From contig CALYAA010000007.1 in NCBI GenBank assembly GCA_944393385.1, forward strand, positions 1 through 61,747: 61,747 nucleotides of DNA. Direction: 5' to 3'. Position numbers and translations under genes: made by a program. Source of the DNA: an uncultured Clostridia bacterium. Lineage in GTDB: Bacteria > Bacillota > Clostridia > TANB77 > CAG-508. The notes under the pieces are model-generated. The model saw only the letters and a program-made list of their open reading frames with translations. It was not told the origin of the DNA and did no database searches. This document shows positions 59,659-61,747 of the stretch, one piece after another; positions within the stretch are counted from its first letter, which is position 1, and every line of letters begins with the position of its first letter.

Positions 59659-59886
59659 TTACAACTTAAAAATTTCATACCGAAAATCTTCGGAAAAGTT
59701 GTTGATGTTTAGATAGTTTGTTCTGTAACAACAAGGACACCTGTAGTAATAGGCATCAGGATATGCAGGAAAGTCTGCCTTGTTTTTGTGAACATCGCTA
59801 GGTACAATTTCCAACTCTGCCTTGCAGAATCTGCAAGAAACATTTGCAGTGATGGTAGGAAAACTGCCAGCTTTCAAAATTTTCAT
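59659..59886 (-). CDS. Small zinc-ribbon protein, foreign composition
   Basis: ATG 59886 follows GGAGG with a short spacer. The product has 75 residues. Two Cys pairs, SCRFCKAE and CPCCYRTNYL, should bind one zinc. The gene is less AT-rich than its neighbours and has one in-frame CGG (SEDFRYEIF). It has its own promoter, leader hairpin and terminator, in the same design as the kinase-like gene at 53598. Function unknown. Confidence 0.65.
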   Translation of the reverse strand: MKILKAGSFPTITANVSCRFCKAELEIVPSDVHKNKADFPAYPDAYYYRCPCCYRTNYLNINNFSEDFRYEIFKL

Positions 59887-59905
59887 TGTAAACCTCCACT
59901 TTTTG

Positions 59906-59926
59906 TTCATTTGCAGAGCAAATGAA
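59906..59926 (-). promoter_or_regulatory. Leader hairpin of the zinc-ribbon gene
   Basis: TTCATTTGC and GCAAATGAA pair perfectly over a three-base loop, just upstream of the ribosome binding site. Confidence 0.6.
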
Positions 59927-59970
59927 ATGTAAAAAACGTGCATGTTTGAGCTATACTCAACATTAAAGAT

Positions 59971-59999
59971 ATTATATTATTTTATGTAAAATTTGTCAA
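59971..59999 (-). promoter_or_regulatory. Consensus promoter of the zinc-ribbon gene
   Basis: On the minus strand, TTGACA (59999-59994) and TATAAT (59976-59971) are separated by exactly 17 bases. Confidence 0.9.
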
Positions 60000-60058
60000 T
60001 AAAAAAATAAAGTTTATTTTTATAAAAATGAAAGCATTCAAATGATATCTTATTTATA

Positions 60059-60113
60059 TCAAAATTACAATATCAATAAAATTATGTCAAAATTACAATA
60101 TCAATAAAATTAT
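60059..60113 (+). repeat. Tandem duplication, 28-base period
   Basis: The 27 bases at 60059-60085, beginning TCAAAATTACAATATC, recur exactly at 60087-60113. The repeat lies just upstream of the promoter of the next gene. Confidence 0.85.
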
Positions 60114-60141
60114 TGTAAATAAAAAAAAATTATGATATACT
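60113..60141 (+). promoter_or_regulatory. Promoter of the ADP-ribosylglycohydrolase gene
   Basis: TTGTAA (60113-60118) and TATACT (60136-60141) are separated by 17 bases. Confidence 0.6.
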
Positions 60142-60186
60142 AATATTAATATATTCAAATATAAGTTATGAAAGGAATAAAAATAT

Positions 60187-61551
60187 ATGATTAATAGTGA
60201 AGATGGAATATATGGATTTATAGTCGGAGATGCTTTGGGTGTGCCAGTTGAATTTAATAATAGAATTATATTAGAGCAAAATCCAGTAAAGAACATGAGA
60301 GAATTTGGAACACATGGACAACCTAAAGGAACATGGTCTGATGACACTTCAATGATGTTAGCAACAATAGACTCTTTAATAGACAAAAATGGATATAGTT
60401 TTGGTAGCTCTTTTTATGATATAGCAGATAAATTTGTTTTATGGTATAAGAATAACAAATATACTCCAAATAATGAAGTCTTTGATATTGGGAATACAAC
60501 AAGAAGAGCTTTAAATAATTATTTGAAAAACAAAAACAGATTATGTGGATGTGGCGAACTATCTGAGAATGGTAATGGTTCATTAATGAGAATTCTACCA
60601 TTAGCATATTACTTTTATTGTTCAAATTTAGATATCCAACAAAGGAAAGAAATCATATTTGAAGTTTCATCAATCACACATTCTAATATTATAAGTAAAT
60701 ACGGGTGTTTAATCTATACAGAGTTAGCTTTAAACTTTTTAAATAATAGTAATAATAAAGATTTAATAAGCGTATATTGTGAAATAGTTAAAACAGTTAG
60801 TGCACTAATAAAAAAAGAAGATAAAAAGGACAAAGAAATAATAAAAAGATATTATAGTAAAATATTAAATAGAAAAATCTGTAAAGAAAGATATGAAAAT
60901 ATAAATTCATCAGGATTTATAGTTGATACTCTAGAGGCTGTAATTTGGGTTATATTGAATACACAAAATTATAAAGAGGCTGTATTAAAAGCAGTTAATC
61001 TAGGTGATGATACAGACACTATTGGAGCATTAGTTGGAGGTATTGCAGGTATAGTTTATGGTAGTTGTTCAATACCAAAAGAGTGGATAGAAGATTTACA
61101 AAAGAAAGAATATATAGATGCTATGATAAAATCTTTCAATGAATGCTTGGAAAAAATAAAATATCCGACAAATTTTATAGATTCAGAAATTTTACAAGAT
61201 ACAATAGAGGATTTAAGGAATAATCCTAATGCTTTTGAATTAGAAGATTGTAATGATACACCAAAAAATACACTTATGATACCACGATGTAAACCAAGTA
61301 AGCAATTATCAAAGTTTATGGAGTATATTTACAATAATGAGTTAATGGATAAAGAATATTTGGAAAACTATGAAAAAATAAAGGATAAGGAAATAAAATA
61401 TATGAATTATAATGAGATTATAACGAGTTTAACTTTCTTTCTAAGAGGAGAAAGGTTTTGTGGAGGATTTTGGTATACAAATTTTAAAAATGGAAGAATA
61501 TTAAAAATATTAGTAAGATTAAAAGAGTTAGAAGATGGAAATAGAAAATAA
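60187..61551 (+). CDS. ADP-ribosylglycohydrolase family protein
   Basis: The product has 454 residues. IYGFIVGDALGVPVEF and KGTWSDDTSMML hold the first metal-binding aspartates, ENGNGSLMRILPLA follows, and NLGDDTDTIGALVGGIAG carries the second Asp cluster. The domain covers about residues 1-310. The last 140 residues are an extension I do not recognise. The family removes ADP-ribose from proteins or other targets (DraG/ARH type). Confidence 0.88.
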   Translation: MINSEDGIYGFIVGDALGVPVEFNNRIILEQNPVKNMREFGTHGQPKGTWSDDTSMMLATIDSLIDKNGYSFGSSFYDIADKFVLWYKNNKYTPNNEVFDIGNTTRRALNNYLKNKNRLCGCGELSENGNGSLMRILPLAYYFYCSNLDIQQRKEIIFEVSSITHSNIISKYGCLIYTELALNFLNNSNNKDLISVYCEIVKTVSALIKKEDKKDKEIIKRYYSKILNRKICKERYENINSSGFIVDTLEAVIWVILNTQNYKEAVLKAVNLGDDTDTIGALVGGIAGIVYGSCSIPKEWIEDLQKKEYIDAMIKSFNECLEKIKYPTNFIDSEILQDTIEDLRNNPNAFELEDCNDTPKNTLMIPRCKPSKQLSKFMEYIYNNELMDKEYLENYEKIKDKEIKYMNYNEIITSLTFFLRGERFCGGFWYTNFKNGRILKILVRLKELEDGNRK

Positions 61552-61643
61552 ATTTGAAAACATACTTAATAAACAATAAAATATCTGGATATAAACATTA
61601 TCTACAAATTACAGCTATATTATAAAATAAAAAAGTATATATT

Positions 61644-61670
61644 AGAGGTATCAAAATGATATCTCTTTTA
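61644..61670 (+). terminator. Intrinsic terminator next to group II intron
   Basis: AGAGGTATC pairs with GATATCTCT (one G-U), followed by TTTTA. The intron begins 3 bases later. Confidence 0.8.
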
Positions 61671-61673
61671 TTA

Positions 61674-61747
61674 GTGCGACAGGCATGTCGTTTAGCTAAT
61701 CGGTGAAAGTCCGTAGTGGGGGTAGATATCGCCAACCACATAGAGAA
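61674..61747 (+). mobile_element. 5' end of a group II intron (cut by the window edge)
   Basis: GTGCGAC at 61674 is the standard 5' boundary of bacterial group II introns. It is followed by a GCGACAGGCATGTCG-type stem and by GGTGAAAGTCCGTAGT, typical of domain I. The position directly after a terminator hairpin is the insertion habit of bacterial class C introns. The reverse transcriptase gene would lie beyond the window. Confidence 0.8.

Noticed and set aside
59659..59690. CGG near the end of the zinc-ribbon gene as another shift site
   Set aside because: A shift would extend the product through the terminator stem to a TAA at about 59634. The in-frame stop lies neatly before the terminator, so normal reading is preferred, though not proven.

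Overview
The window is strongly AT-rich, uses AGA for nearly all arginines, has AAAGGA-type ribosome binding sites throughout, and carries Firmicute marker genes: spore photoproduct lyase family, SleB-type hydrolase, undecaprenol kinase, and the rimP-nusA-ylxR-infB-rbfA operon. I read it as chromosome of an anaerobic, low-GC, probably spore-forming Clostridia-like bacterium (anaerobic NrdD, Pta-AckA). I cannot name the genus.

Layout. 0-2.8 kb: right edge of an integrated element with a large serine recombinase, lying against a truncated M14 peptidase gene. 3-15 kb: accessory region with a ROK-like regulator, membrane-anchored surface proteins (SpaA-like and degenerate thioester domains), two paralogous membrane proteins with HEPN-like RN-x4-H motifs, a transglutaminase-like protein, small unknowns, a GNAT and a guanine-deaminase-like protein. 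15-21 kb: kinase and HD genes, then cell-wall genes (L,D-transpeptidase, DgkA, NagZ, lytic transglycosylase, SleB). 21-40 kb: central metabolism (pta, two tandem ackA, pfkA, dxs, then gap-pgk-nudix-gmk-like-tpiA-gpmI-yezG-like-eno), interrupted by a stand-alone FtsH-like gene. 40-50 kb: rimP-nusA-ylxR-infB-rbfA-nrnA-truB, then metG and a polysaccharide deacetylase. 50-61.7 kb: Crp/Fnr regulator divergent from nrdD, then nucleotide/ADP-ribose and hydrolase genes, ending in the first bases of a group II intron placed just after a terminator.

Main observation. Eight zero-frame CGG codons, spread over five genes (serine recombinase x4, M14 peptidase, SpaA-like protein, L,D-transpeptidase, metallo-beta-lactamase-fold protein), sit exactly where the reading frame breaks. 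In every case leaving out the C of CGG restores the frame, and the GGN that follows falls at an expected, usually conserved, glycine. The recombinase needs all four skips and then gives an uninterrupted 555-residue protein from a good start codon. By eye I found only seven other zero-frame CGG codons. They read normally as arginine, and all lie in stand-alone units with their own promoter and terminator that look horizontally acquired. I infer that in native genes CGG is either an unassigned codon or a quadruplet (CGGN) decoded with a +1 shift, perhaps by a glycine tRNA with an enlarged anticodon loop. No tRNA gene is in the window, so the mechanism is untested.

Two of the foreign-looking units (at 53.6-54.4 kb and 59.6-60.0 kb) share one design: a consensus TTGACA-17-TATAAT promoter, a leader hairpin, a GGAGG site, a relatively GC-rich gene and a terminator.
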